Below, piece after piece: positions 1 through 8,145 of a stretch of DNA of 36,968 nt. Source of the DNA: Bradyrhizobium uaiense (GTDB lineage Bacteria; Pseudomonadota; Alphaproteobacteria; Rhizobiales; Xanthobacteraceae); assembly GCF_010811875.1 (NCBI RefSeq), contig NZ_VKHP01000064.1, positions 1 to 36,968 on the forward strand, read 5' to 3'. The notes beneath the pieces are model-generated. The model made no database searches, was not told where the DNA came from, and was given only the letters and a program-made list of their open reading frames with translations. A program made the position numbers and the translations under genes. Position 1 is the stretch's first letter. Each line of letters begins with the position of its first letter.

Positions 1-2
1 CG

Positions 3-383
3 AAGAAAAGCAAGAAGGCCAAAAAGGCCAAGAAGGCGGTAGCGGCGAAGAAGAAGTCCGCGAAGAAGTCGGCCAAGAAGGCCGCGAAGAAATCAGCCAA
101 GAAGTCTGCAAAGAAATCGGCGAAGAAGTCAGCCAAGAAGGCTGCCAAGAAAGCTGCAAAGAAAGCTGCTCCGAAGAAGGCCGCGCCCAAAAAGGCTGCC
201 AAGAAAGCTGCGAAGAAAGCTGCCAAGAAGAGCGCTCCGAAGAAGGCCGCCGCGCCGAAGCCGGCTGCCCCGGTCGCAGCACCCCCGGCGCCCGAGCCCG
301 CGCCGCAGCCGGCTACGAGCTGGGCCACGCCGAGCCACGAACCGGCGCCGAGCTGGGGGACCTCCGAGGGCGAGCACCACTAA
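3..383 (+). CDS. Histone H1-like Lys/Ala-rich DNA-binding protein (C-terminal part)
   Basis: The reading frame is open from the window edge to a TAA at 381-383, so the N-terminus lies outside. About 75 visible residues are tandem AKKS/AKKA/APKK units, followed by a Pro/Ala linker and an acidic, Trp-containing tail (SWATPSHEPAPSWGTSEGEHH). Such Lys-Ala-Pro repeats are typical of bacterial histone H1-like (HC1-like) nucleoid proteins, which bind DNA through charge and compact it. The repeats alternate AAG/AAA and GCC/GCT/GCG codons, so they encode the same peptide with non-identical DNA. The bipartite tail, with two SW motifs and ending His-His, is not part of the generic repeat. A perfect hairpin terminator follows 30 bp downstream. 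The complete length and any N-terminal domain cannot be judged. Confidence 0.85.
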   Translation, partial: KKSKKAKKAKKAVAAKKKSAKKSAKKAAKKSAKKSAKKSAKKSAKKAAKKAAKKAAPKKAAPKKAAKKAAKKAAKKSAPKKAAAPKPAAPVAAPPAPEPAPQPATSWATPSHEPAPSWGTSEGEHH

Positions 384-412
384 GCGAACCTGTACCGGTT
401 CACCTGATCGAA

Positions 413-440
413 GCCGCAGCGGACGCCGCTGCGGCTTTTT
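413..440 (+). terminator. Rho-independent terminator of the histone H1-like gene
   Basis: A perfect 10-bp GC stem (gccgcagcgg / ccgctgcggc) with a 3-nt loop (acg) is followed directly by five T. It lies 30 bp after the stop codon. Confidence 0.9.
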
Positions 441-768
441 CCGTATCGGCGGCAGTCCGTAGTTTTGCGGGTAAAGCCGATTCGCGCCGATGCTTCCTGC
501 TGCGCGTCAAACCGTTGCTCGATTCCGATTTGTGCGTCGCGCAACCGGAGCGGGAGCCTTGGTTTTGTGGTGCAAATGCAACACCCGTCAACCAACGTGT
601 GGCGAGACTGCTGGAACGCCTAAAAAGTCGGCAGATGCATGTCTTTTCGCCTTCTCCAAAAAGGAGGGGCGTTTCAGATTGAGCACACGCGATTTGGTTG
701 CAGTCCGTTATCGCGTGCCCTGGGGGCCACGCAGCTGGGCTGTCTGAACAGAGTAGATGGGGATCGTC
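441..768 (+). other. Intergenic region and leader upstream of the TorF-like porin
   Basis: No convincing gene is visible here; the short open frames have no coding signature. At 567-585 there is a near-palindrome, gtggtgc-aaat-gcaacac, with one mismatch between the arms. It could be an operator or part of a promoter for the porin gene. A run ccaaaaaggagggg near 655-668 resembles a ribosome binding site but no good ORF follows it. Nothing else is recognised. Confidence 0.4.
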
Positions 769-1758
769 ATGAAGAAACTGGCTTTGTTAGCAACGGCGCT
801 AGCAATGATTTCGAGCTCGGCAATGGCAGCTGACATGGCGGTGAAGGCCGTCAAGGCGCCGCCGCCGGCTCCCTTCGATCCCTGGGACATCGCCTTCGGC
901 GCCGCCGTCATGAACGACTACATCTTCCGCGGCGTCACCCAGTCGAACCACAATGCGTCGGTCACCGCCTATTTCGAGCCGCGCTACAACGTCAACAAGG
1001 ACCTGCAGCTCTACATCGGCACCTCGACCGAGAGCATCTCCTTCGCCAACCGCGCCGCGGCGGAAGTCGACATCTACGGCGGTATCCGTCCGACCTTCGG
1101 CGCTTTCGCCTTCGACATCGGTGTCTGGGGTTACCTGTATCCGGGCGGAACCTGCTACTTCGGCGCCCCCACCGACACCGCAGGCAAGCCGCTCGGCGCG
1201 GAGTGCGCCACCAACTTCCTGCCGAACGGCAACGTCATGAAGAAGGACGTCTCGTTCTTCGAAGTCTACGGCAAGGCGACCTGGACCATCAACGACAACT
1301 GGGCCTTCACGATCAACGAGTACTACTCGCCGAACTTCCTCAACACCGGCGCCTGGGGCAACTACTCCTCGATCATCGGCAAGTACACCGCGCCGAGCGC
1401 CGTGTTCGGCTCCAGCGGCGTCGGCATGTATGTGTCGGGCGAGTTCGGCCGGCAGTGGCTCGGCACGTCTGACAGCTTCTACGGCGTCCCGGCGTTCCCG
1501 AACGGCATCAAGTATGCCGACTACAACACCTGGAACATCGGCATCGGCTTCACCTACAAGGTGTTTACGCTCGATCTGCGCTACTCCGACACCGACATGT
1601 CGAAGGGAAATTGCAGCGCCTTCACCAGCGATTACACCGCGGGCGGAACCACCAACGTCACCCCGATCAATCCGGGCGGCACGGGCTCCAACTGGTGCGG
1701 CGCGGCTGGTATCGCCAAGCTCTCGGTTGACCTGACGGCGATGTCCAACCTGAAGTAA
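769..1758 (+). CDS. TorF-family putative outer-membrane porin
   Basis: This 329-residue protein begins with a clear Sec signal peptide (MKKLALLATALAMISSSAMA, cleavage after AMA-AD). The mature part is rich in aromatic residues and alternating short beta-strand-like segments. Near the N-terminus is the pattern MNDYIFRGVTQSNHNASV, typical of the TorF / TIGR02001 family of putative porins common in Rhizobiales. These are thought to be beta-barrels of the outer membrane; substrate is unknown. An ATG at 757 is in frame, but I prefer 769 because the signal peptide starts there and a ggggat sequence lies just upstream. Two Cys-containing loops (GGTCYFG...GAECATN and GNCSAF...SNWCGAAG) could form disulfides. 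A strong terminator follows. The gene is monocistronic. Confidence 0.85.
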   Translation: MKKLALLATALAMISSSAMAADMAVKAVKAPPPAPFDPWDIAFGAAVMNDYIFRGVTQSNHNASVTAYFEPRYNVNKDLQLYIGTSTESISFANRAAAEVDIYGGIRPTFGAFAFDIGVWGYLYPGGTCYFGAPTDTAGKPLGAECATNFLPNGNVMKKDVSFFEVYGKATWTINDNWAFTINEYYSPNFLNTGAWGNYSSIIGKYTAPSAVFGSSGVGMYVSGEFGRQWLGTSDSFYGVPAFPNGIKYADYNTWNIGIGFTYKVFTLDLRYSDTDMSKGNCSAFTSDYTAGGTTNVTPINPGGTGSNWCGAAGIAKLSVDLTAMSNLK

Positions 1759-1781
1759 TTTCCCCTTCCGGGGGGATCGCG

Positions 1782-1809
1782 GGGCGGCAGAGCAATCTGC
1801 CGCCCTTTT
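1782..1809 (+). terminator. Rho-independent terminator of the porin gene
   Basis: A perfect 9-bp stem (gggcggcag / ctgccgccc) with a 6-nt loop is followed by TTTT. It lies 23 bp after the porin stop and just before the HPP gene. Confidence 0.9.
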
Positions 1810-1828
1810 GCTTTTGCGGGCATGCTTC

Positions 1829-2329
1829 ATGACACCGGATTGGATGGCGTTGATCGGGTGTAGCAGCCGGCGCGAACTCGTCGAGGGCACGGTGGCAGGC
1901 ATCTGCGCCGCCATCGCCGTCGGCACCATGGAGTGGTGCTCCGTCGCGGCCGGCTATCCGCTGGCGGTGATCCCGTTCGCAACCTCGATCGTGCTGGTGA
2001 TGGGATCCCCGGAGGCCGCGCCGGCTCAGCCGCGCGCCTTGATCGGCGGACATCTGGTGTCGGCGCTGGCCGGCTTTGCGGTGCTGCGCCTGACCGGGCC
2101 GCATGCCTGGGCGGCTGCCGCGGCGGTTGGAGTTGCGATCCTCGCGATGGTCCTGACCGATACGTTCCACCCGCCGGCGGGCATCAGTCCGCTCCTGATC
2201 GTCTCCGGCAATCTGCCGTGGTCATTCCTGCTCGCACCGGTGCTTGCCGGTGTGCTGCTGCTGGCCGCTTTCGCCTATGGCTGGCATCGCTGGGTCAGCC
2301 GCAGGCCGTGGCCGCGGCCGACCCTGTAG
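1829..2329 (+). CDS. HPP family integral membrane protein
   Basis: A 166-residue protein with about four hydrophobic segments: near residues 18-33 (GTVAGICAAIAVGTM), 40-60, 80-110 and 125-150. The signature FHPPAGISPLL at about 110-120 identifies the HPP family (PF04982); some plant and cyanobacterial members have been linked to nitrite transport, but bacterial function is mostly unassigned. I start at the ATG at 1829. An upstream in-frame TTG at 1808 would lie inside the T-tract of the preceding terminator. The gene runs convergently into the ABC transporter gene, with only 6 bp between stops. Confidence 0.8.
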   Translation: MTPDWMALIGCSSRRELVEGTVAGICAAIAVGTMEWCSVAAGYPLAVIPFATSIVLVMGSPEAAPAQPRALIGGHLVSALAGFAVLRLTGPHAWAAAAAVGVAILAMVLTDTFHPPAGISPLLIVSGNLPWSFLLAPVLAGVLLLAAFAYGWHRWVSRRPWPRPTL

Positions 2330-2335
2330 CAGCGG

Positions 2336-4081
2336 TTACGACGCGGTAGCCTTGACCGAGTCGCGCACGGTAAAGCGATCGCCGTCGCGGACCAGCGTGA
2401 CGTTGCGCTGATGGAAGGCCTCGAGCGTCGCGCGATGGCCGATCGAAACCACCGTGGTGTCGGGCAGCTTCTCGGCGATCAGCTTGTAGAGCGCGGCTTC
2501 CGCCGGCTCGTCGAGCGAGGCCGTCGCCTCGTCCAGGAACAGGAACTGCGGCGCATGCAACAGCGCCCGCGCGATGCCGAGCCGCTGCTGCTCGCCGAGC
2601 GACAGCATCCGGTTCCAGTGCGCCTGCTCCTCGAGCCGCGGCGCGAGCTGCGGCAGTCCGACGGCGGTGAGGACCTCGCGGACCCGTCCCGCGTCGAATT
2701 GCGAGGCCTCGCCCGGATAGACGACGGCGTCACGCAGCGACCCGATCGGCAGATAGGGACGCTGCGGCAGCATCATCAAGGTCGCGCCGGCCGGGACATC
2801 AATCGCGCCGTTACCGAACGGCCAGATGCCGGCGATCGCACGGAACAGCGTCGATTTGCCGGCGCCGGAGGGGCCCGTCATGAGGGTGCGCTCGCCCGTA
2901 CGGAAGCCGAGCCGGTCCGCGTTCACCAGTGGCGTTCCGTCGGGCAGCCGCACTACCAGATTCTGCAAACTGACGGCGCCGTCGCTCGGCGTTGCGGTGA
3001 CATGAATTCCGTCGTCGCGCCTGGCAAGGTTCGATGCTGTGGCGATTCCGGTCTCGAATCCATCGAGCCGGTTCACCACGGCCTGCCATTCGGCTAATTG
3101 ACGATAGACGCTGACGAAGTACGAAAACGCGCCCTGAACGTTCGAAAATGCCGATGCGGTCTGCATCATGCCGCCGAGCTGGATCTTCTGCGCAAAGTAG
3201 GCCGGCGCCACCAGCACATAGGGGAAGATCACCGAGGCCTGATTGTAGCTCGCCGTGAACGCCGTGATCTTCTTGGTCCTGTTCATCAGGGCGATCCAGT
3301 TCTCGACCACCTGTCCGAAGCGAACGAGCAGGCGCTCGCGCTCGGCCTGCTCGCCCTGCAGCAGTGCGATCTGCTCGGAGTTTTCCCGCACGCGCACCAG
3401 GTTGAAGCGGAAATCCGCTTCATATTGCTGCTGCTTGAAATCGATGCCGACCAGCGGCCAGCCGATCAGATGGGTCAGCACGGTGCCGAGCAGCGAATAG
3501 ATCAACGCGCCCCAGACCAGGTAGCCGGGAATTGAGTATTCGGCGCCGAACAGATGCAGCGGCGCTTCATTGGAAAGGCCCCACAGCAGTGTGAGAAAGG
3601 ACGCCAGCGTGACGACCGAGTTCAGCAGGCCAAGGCCGAGATTGAGCGTGCGATCGACGAACAGCTTGACGTCGTCGGTCATGCGCTGGTCGGGGTTGTC
3701 GGCAGCATCGCCCTGGAGCTGCATCCGGTAGTGATTGGCCTGACGCAGCCAGTCGCCGAGATAGTGCGAGGTCATCCATTTTCGCCAGCGGATCTGCAGC
3801 CATTGATTGAGGTAGAGCTGGTAGACCGCAAGCAGGATGAAGAAGGCGACCAGCACGCAGAAATAAATGATCTCGCTGACGAAGGAATCCCAATTCCGTT
3901 CCTGCAATGCGTTGTAGAAGCGGTTGTTCCACTGTGTGAGCAGGACGTTGATGCCCACGATCGCGAGTTCGATCGCGATCACCGCCGCGAGCAATCCGCG
4001 GCCTGCCCATTTGTCCTCGGAGCTGAAATAGGGCGATGCGATGCGCCACACCGTCGCGAGCGTCGAGCGAATGTTGTTCAC
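2336..4081 (-). CDS. ABC transporter, fused permease-ATPase of the SbmA/BacA/YddA type (BclA-like)
   Basis: A 581-residue half-transporter. The N-terminal ~340 residues form an ABC_membrane_2 (SbmA/BacA-like) domain with about six membrane helices and the family-typical motif NPDQRMTDD. The C-terminal ATPase has Walker A GPSGAGKST near residue 405, signature LSLGEQQR near 493, and Walker B FLFLDEATASLD near 515. It should act as an inner-membrane homodimer. Relatives include E. coli YddA, mycobacterial BacA/Rv1819c and Bradyrhizobium BclA, a peptide transporter needed for bacteroid differentiation in Aeschynomene nodules. Bradyrhizobia have several paralogues, so equating this gene with bclA is only a possibility. 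It is divergent from the lactate permease gene. All ATPase motifs appear intact. Confidence 0.87.
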   Translation of the reverse strand: MNNIRSTLATVWRIASPYFSSEDKWAGRGLLAAVIAIELAIVGINVLLTQWNNRFYNALQERNWDSFVSEIIYFCVLVAFFILLAVYQLYLNQWLQIRWRKWMTSHYLGDWLRQANHYRMQLQGDAADNPDQRMTDDVKLFVDRTLNLGLGLLNSVVTLASFLTLLWGLSNEAPLHLFGAEYSIPGYLVWGALIYSLLGTVLTHLIGWPLVGIDFKQQQYEADFRFNLVRVRENSEQIALLQGEQAERERLLVRFGQVVENWIALMNRTKKITAFTASYNQASVIFPYVLVAPAYFAQKIQLGGMMQTASAFSNVQGAFSYFVSVYRQLAEWQAVVNRLDGFETGIATASNLARRDDGIHVTATPSDGAVSLQNLVVRLPDGTPLVNADRLGFRTGERTLMTGPSGAGKSTLFRAIAGIWPFGNGAIDVPAGATLMMLPQRPYLPIGSLRDAVVYPGEASQFDAGRVREVLTAVGLPQLAPRLEEQAHWNRMLSLGEQQRLGIARALLHAPQFLFLDEATASLDEPAEAALYKLIAEKLPDTTVVSIGHRATLEAFHQRNVTLVRDGDRFTVRDSVKATAS

Positions 4082-4390
4082 AGATTATCGTCTCCGGGGA
4101 AGCGGCCGCAAAGGCCTGAAGAATCGGGACAATCAGGGCGATCCGCGACTAAAGTCGTAGGTCTGGCATGCAAGCGTTGGCTTGTCCCGGCGATCGAGTC
4201 AACCCTAGCATGACGACAACGGCGAGGGACGGGGGACCTTCGATTTTTCGCGAGGATGTGAGCGATCCTTACCGATCGTTCATTCGCGAGCCGGGGCTTC
4301 AACTATTCCGACGGACTCCCGCAATCGCACCAGTCGCGCCTGCCAGCACCGAGGCCCGCGCGCTGCATAAGAACATGGGGAGGACCCGAG
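4082..4390. other. Divergent promoter region between the ABC transporter and lctP
   Basis: This 309-bp stretch holds no convincing gene. It must carry the start signals of both flanking genes. A short inverted repeat, cgact-aa-agtcg, lies at 4146-4157, and gggagga at 4378-4384 is the ribosome binding site of lctP. No clear -35/-10 pair could be assigned by eye. Confidence 0.4.
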
Positions 4391-6061
4391 ATGAACACCT
4401 GGAATCAAATCTACAATCCGCTAGATAATGCAGGGCTGTCGACGATCGCGGCCGCCATTCCCGTGGTCACGCTGCTGGTGCTGATCGCCAGCGGCAAGGT
4501 GAAGGCGCATATCGCGGCTATCGTCGCCGTGATCGTGACCAACCTGATCACGATCTTCGTCTTCACGATGCCGGCCAGCATGTCGATCCGCGCATCGATC
4601 CTCGGCATCGTGACCGGGTTCTTTCCGATCGGCTGGATCGTGCTCAACGTCATCTTCCTCTATCAGGTCACGGTGAGGTGCGGGAAGTTCGAGCTGTTGA
4701 AGCGCGCGGTCGGCGGCGTCACCGAGGACCGCCGCTTGCAACTGCTGCTGATCGCGTTCTCGTTCGGCGCCTTCTTCGAGGGTGCCTCGGGCTTCGGCAC
4801 GCCGGTCGCGATCACCGGCGCGGTGCTGATCGGGCTCGGCTTCTCGCCGCTCGCGGCCTCCGGCCTGTCGCTGATCGCCAACACCGCACCGGTCGCCTTC
4901 GGTGCGCTGGGCACGCCGATCCAGGGCCTAGCCTCGGTGACCGGGCTCGATCCCTACCTGCTCGGCGCGATGGTCGGACGGCAGCTGCCGCTGTTCTCGC
5001 TGATCGTGCCGTTCTGGGTGATATGGGCGTTCGCGGGCTGGCGCGGCATGAAGGAAGTGTGGCCGGCGATCCTGGTCACCGGCGTGTCGTTCGCGGTCCC
5101 GCAATTCGTGATCTCGAACTACATCAATCCCTGGATCGTCGACATCGGTGCCTCGCTGATCTCGATGGGCGCGCTGATCCTGTTCCTCAAGGTCTGGCAG
5201 CCGCGGCAGCTCTGGCTGTCGCCCGCGCTGCGCGGCCGTGATGAATCGGCGGCGACGATGGCGGCCGCCAAGCCGCTCGACAAGACGCCGCTGACGCAAG
5301 GCGAATTGTGGAGCGCACTGCTGCCGTGGATCATCGTCTGCATCCTGATGCTGATCTGGGGCAATGGCGCCTTCAAGGCCTGGGCGAACGCCAACTTCGT
5401 CTGGAATTATCCGGTCCCCGAGCTCGACAAGCTGATCTTCAAGGTGCCGCCGGTGGTGCCGAAGCCCACGGCCGAAGGCGCGGTGTTCGGCTTCACCTAC
5501 CTGTCGTTCACCGGCACCGGATTGCTGATCGCCGCAATCATCTCGGGTCTCTTGATGGGCTTCTCGCCGCTCAAGCTGATCGCCGAATATGGCCGCACCA
5601 TCCGCCTCTGCGCGATCTCGCTGATCACGATCTCGGCGATGCTGGCGATCGGCACGCTGACCCGGCTGTCCGGCGTCGATGCCACCCTCGGCCTCGCCTT
5701 CGCGGCGACCGGCGTGCTCTACCCGTTCTTCGGCACGCTGCTCGGCTGGCTCGGCGTGGCGCTGACCGGATCGGACACCTCGTCCAACATCCTGTTCGGC
5801 AATCTGCAGAAGATCACCTCCGAACAACTCGGCCTGCCGCCGATCCTGATGGCGGCGGCGAACTCCTCGGGTGGCGTGATGGGCAAGATGATCGACGCGC
5901 AATCGATCGTGGTCGCCTCCACCGCGACCAACTGGTACGGCCATGAAGGATCGATCCTGCGCTACGTGTTCCTGCACTCGATCGTGCTGGCGTGTCTGGT
6001 CGGTCTGTTCGTGACCTTGCAGGCCTATGTCTATCCGTTCACGGCGATGGTCTTGAAATAA
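4391..6061 (+). CDS. lctP: L-lactate permease (LctP family)
   Basis: A 556-residue polytopic membrane protein with roughly 13 hydrophobic segments. It carries family hallmarks: FGAFFEGASGFGTPVAITGAVL, NTAPVAFGALGTPI, LTGSDTSSNILFGNLQ, and AANSSGGVMGKMI near the end. The LctP/LldP family imports lactate, and often glycolate, with protons across the inner membrane. The start is well supported: ATG preceded by ggggagga at 7-13 bp. It lies alone between a divergent promoter region and a perfect terminator, so it is probably monocistronic. No lactate dehydrogenase or lldR-type regulator is adjacent in the window. Confidence 0.92.
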   Translation: MNTWNQIYNPLDNAGLSTIAAAIPVVTLLVLIASGKVKAHIAAIVAVIVTNLITIFVFTMPASMSIRASILGIVTGFFPIGWIVLNVIFLYQVTVRCGKFELLKRAVGGVTEDRRLQLLLIAFSFGAFFEGASGFGTPVAITGAVLIGLGFSPLAASGLSLIANTAPVAFGALGTPIQGLASVTGLDPYLLGAMVGRQLPLFSLIVPFWVIWAFAGWRGMKEVWPAILVTGVSFAVPQFVISNYINPWIVDIGASLISMGALILFLKVWQPRQLWLSPALRGRDESAATMAAAKPLDKTPLTQGELWSALLPWIIVCILMLIWGNGAFKAWANANFVWNYPVPELDKLIFKVPPVVPKPTAEGAVFGFTYLSFTGTGLLIAAIISGLLMGFSPLKLIAEYGRTIRLCAISLITISAMLAIGTLTRLSGVDATLGLAFAATGVLYPFFGTLLGWLGVALTGSDTSSNILFGNLQKITSEQLGLPPILMAAANSSGGVMGKMIDAQSIVVASTATNWYGHEGSILRYVFLHSIVLACLVGLFVTLQAYVYPFTAMVLK

Positions 6062-6087
6062 CCAGGCGAGGCGACGGCCAAACCAGG

Positions 6088-6119
6088 ATCCCCGCGGGTG
6101 GAGAGCCCGCGGGGATTTT
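6088..6119 (+). terminator. Rho-independent terminator of lctP
   Basis: A perfect 11-bp stem (atccccgcggg / cccgcggggat) with a 7-nt loop ends in TTTT. It begins 27 bp after the lctP stop. Confidence 0.9.
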
Positions 6120-6193
6120 GCTTTTCAAGCGCTTTTCCTCGCGCGGACAAGCTGGCCAATCGCGGCCCTGTCCCATAGAAGGGCTGCGTCGCA

Positions 6194-6625
6194 ATGGCTG
6201 GGAATGGCATGATCTCGATGAAGCGGTTTCTGAACGGCGGCGCGGCCGCATTGGTGCTGGCTGCTGCGGCTCTCGTCGCGGTTCCGGCGCAGGCGCAGGA
6301 GGAATTTCCGTTCGGTTTCGTGATGACGCTCGATGCCGCGCGCATGCCGGGCTCCAAGCGGATTCCCTCGATCGAGGTCGGCGACAATGGCGAGGTGATC
6401 CTCGAGCTCTGGTGCGACGGCGGCAAGGGCCAGTTTTCGGTTGCCGGCAACACCATCGTGTTCGTTCCCGGCGCGATGGAGAACCGCAGCTGCACGCCGG
6501 AGCGGGCGCAGGCCGACAAGGACCTGCTCGCAGCGCTCGGCGAGATGACGAGCTGGCGACGGCAGGGTGATCAGGTCACGTTCGTCGGAAGCAAGTCGCT
6601 GCGCTACGTGATCAACAGCAACTAA
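6194..6625 (+). CDS. Small exported protein with a META-like fold
   Basis: A 143-residue protein with a signal peptide (MKRFLNGGAAALVLAAAALVAVPAQAQ, cleavage near AQA-QE). The mature part (EVILELWCDGGKGQFSVAGNTIVF...RSCTPERAQADKDLLAALGEM...LRYV) resembles the META/HslJ fold, with a pair of cysteines spaced as in that family. META proteins are small periplasmic or lipid-anchored proteins of uncertain role. In-frame ATGs at 6194, 6209 and 6218 compete. The signal peptide starts at 6218 (MKRFL), and 6194 is given as the outer limit. The family call is by eye and tentative. Confidence 0.65.
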   Translation: MAGNGMISMKRFLNGGAAALVLAAAALVAVPAQAQEEFPFGFVMTLDAARMPGSKRIPSIEVGDNGEVILELWCDGGKGQFSVAGNTIVFVPGAMENRSCTPERAQADKDLLAALGEMTSWRRQGDQVTFVGSKSLRYVINSN

Positions 6626-6676
6626 GAGCGTTTTCGAGCGAAGTGGATGCCGGTTCGCGTTAAGAAAACGCGTCAA
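6625..6676. repeat. Dispersed palindromic repeat (agagcgttttc...gaaaacgcgtc family), copy 1
   Basis: The element opens agagcgttttcgagcgaag, contains ccggttcgcg, and closes gaaaacgcgtcaaa. Its ends gcgttttc / gaaaacgc are inverted. A second copy lies at 23484-23537 with the same ends and the same ccggttcgcg core. I recognise the motif as an abundant Bradyrhizobium intergenic repeat. It starts at the last base of the stop codon of the META-like gene. Confidence 0.8.
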
Positions 6677-6703
6677 ACAAAAAGCCGCGCGGTTCGAAGC
6701 CGC

Positions 6704-7390
6704 TCAGGGCGTCGCGACCAATCCGCTTGCGGTGGCAACGATCCAGCGGTTGCCCCAGCGCACGATGGAATCGACACGTCCAAGGCCAGGCACGACGTCG
6801 CCACGCGCGGCCATCTTGACGCCCTCCGGCCCTTCGAGCACGGCGGTGCCGTCCCGGACTTCGACCACCGACCATCCGGGGATGGTGCTCGGCCGCGTTT
6901 CGGGGGCGGTTGCCACGGGCTGCGTCGGCCCCAGCGCCATCGCTTGCGCATTCAGCGTCGTCGGCGCGGCTCCGAGCACCTGCGGGCGTGGATTGGCAAC
7001 AGATTTGGGAATGCTGCCGGTGACGGCGGGATCGGCGTTGGACGCCGTCCGCCGAGGGCTCTCGCTGCGGCTTTCCTTTCTTGGGCTCGGCCGCATCTCG
7101 GCAACGCGCGGGACCGGCGCTTCCTTCTGCGCCACCGGTAGCGGGGCGGGAGCTATCAAGTCGTGCCAGTTGGCGCCGCCGGTCCATCCCAACACGAAGC
7201 TTGCGGCCAATGCCGTGGCGGCCAGCAGCGCGGTGCCGATGCGGTCGGCGAATGGCTCCCGCAGCAGCAGGGCGGCATCGTGGTTTTCGCCTGAGACGTC
7301 CCAGAGGTCCGCCGTCTGCGCCGGCGAATGACCCTCCGTCACATCTGTTGGCCAGATGCTTCCAGGACTGATCGGCTCGCGGTCTTGCAT
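6704..7390 (-). CDS. Hypothetical single-pass membrane protein with a conserved C-terminal domain
   Basis: A 228-residue protein. Residues 1-48 are polar, and a single hydrophobic helix (IGTALLAATALAASFVLGWTGG) spans about 51-72. It is followed by a Pro/Ser/Arg-rich disordered linker. A compact C-terminal domain of about 60 residues (GWSVVEVRDGTAVLEGPEGV...GDVVPGLGRVDSIVRWGNRWIVATASGL) completes it. The N-in topology would place that domain in the periplasm. Its pattern loosely recalls the small beta domains of GspC/PilP-type proteins, but no other secretion or pilus gene is nearby, so I assign no function. The start has a weak AGG upstream. Confidence 0.65.
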   Translation of the reverse strand: MQDREPISPGSIWPTDVTEGHSPAQTADLWDVSGENHDAALLLREPFADRIGTALLAATALAASFVLGWTGGANWHDLIAPAPLPVAQKEAPVPRVAEMRPSPRKESRSESPRRTASNADPAVTGSIPKSVANPRPQVLGAAPTTLNAQAMALGPTQPVATAPETRPSTIPGWSVVEVRDGTAVLEGPEGVKMAARGDVVPGLGRVDSIVRWGNRWIVATASGLVATP

Positions 7391-7565
7391 GGCGTGACCT
7401 GTGTTCGGTGACGCAAAGGATGATCCTCGAAACTAAATCGAGCCTTAATTTTCGGTGACCGAACTGCGGCAGCACGAAGTCTTTTGGTCGCAACCCCGTA
7501 GATTGACGGGCAAAGAGCGTCGGCCGACAGTTGCGGCAACGCTTTCTCCGGCCCGGCCCCGAATC

Positions 7566-8039
7566 GTGTCCGAGATACGCAAGCCTGAAATCAGCATCGC
7601 CCCCGAAGACCCGCGGCGGCCGGAGGTGCAGCGGCTGATCGCGCTGTCGGATGCCTATCTGGAGGCGCTGTACCCGGCCGATAGCAACCACCTCGCCGAC
7701 GCAGCGGCGCTGGCCGCGCCCGGCACGGTGTTTCTCGTCGCGCGCAGCAACAGTGAGGCGCTCGGCTCGATCGCCTTCCGCGTCATCGGCCCCGAACATG
7801 CCGAGATGAAGCGGATGTTCGTGCGGGCCGAGGCGCGTGGACACGGGCTCGGCCGCCGTCTGCTTGAGGCGCTGGAACAGGCGGCGCGCAGCCGGCAGAT
7901 CGCGCGCGTCAGCCTGGAGGCCGGAATCCGGCAGCCGGAAGCGATCGGACTCTACCGCGCCGCCGGCTACCGGGAGTGCCCGCCGTTCGGTGACTACGCG
8001 CCCGATCCGCTCAGCCTGTTCATGACCAAGCGCCTCTGA
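7566..8039 (+). CDS. GNAT family N-acetyltransferase
   Basis: A 157-residue protein with the GNAT core. Strand 4 and the acetyl-CoA loop read AEMKRMFVRAEARGHGLGRRLLEALE (R/Q-x-x-G-x-G/A form), and the C-terminal half has ARVSLEAGIRQPEAIGLYRAAGYREC. It would transfer an acetyl group from acetyl-CoA to an unknown amine. The frame stays open upstream to a GTG at 7455, but the extra 37 residues are Arg/Pro-rich and unlike a GNAT domain. I therefore start at the GTG at 7566, although neither start has a strong ribosome binding site. The PFGDYAPDPLSLFMTK ending is typical of a common proteobacterial GNAT subgroup. Confidence 0.82.
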   Translation: MSEIRKPEISIAPEDPRRPEVQRLIALSDAYLEALYPADSNHLADAAALAAPGTVFLVARSNSEALGSIAFRVIGPEHAEMKRMFVRAEARGHGLGRRLLEALEQAARSRQIARVSLEAGIRQPEAIGLYRAAGYRECPPFGDYAPDPLSLFMTKRL

Positions 8040-8145
8040 CGCTAGCGAGCATTCGCGCACTTGGCCCCGCACCCAGCGGTCGTTTCCGGACGTCGTCTCC
8101 GCAAATCGGGTCGTCGTGGCCGGCGCGCGCGGCTATAGCGTTCGC

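Noticed and set aside
799..1929. Long open frame on the minus strand opposite the porin gene
   Set aside because: It is the complement shadow of a high-GC gene: Arg/Gly/Asp/Ala-rich with no family motif, while the plus strand has a signal peptide and family match.
4928..5977. Long minus-strand frame within lctP
   Set aside because: His/Arg/Gln/Asp-rich shadow translation with no fold; lctP on the plus strand is unmistakable.
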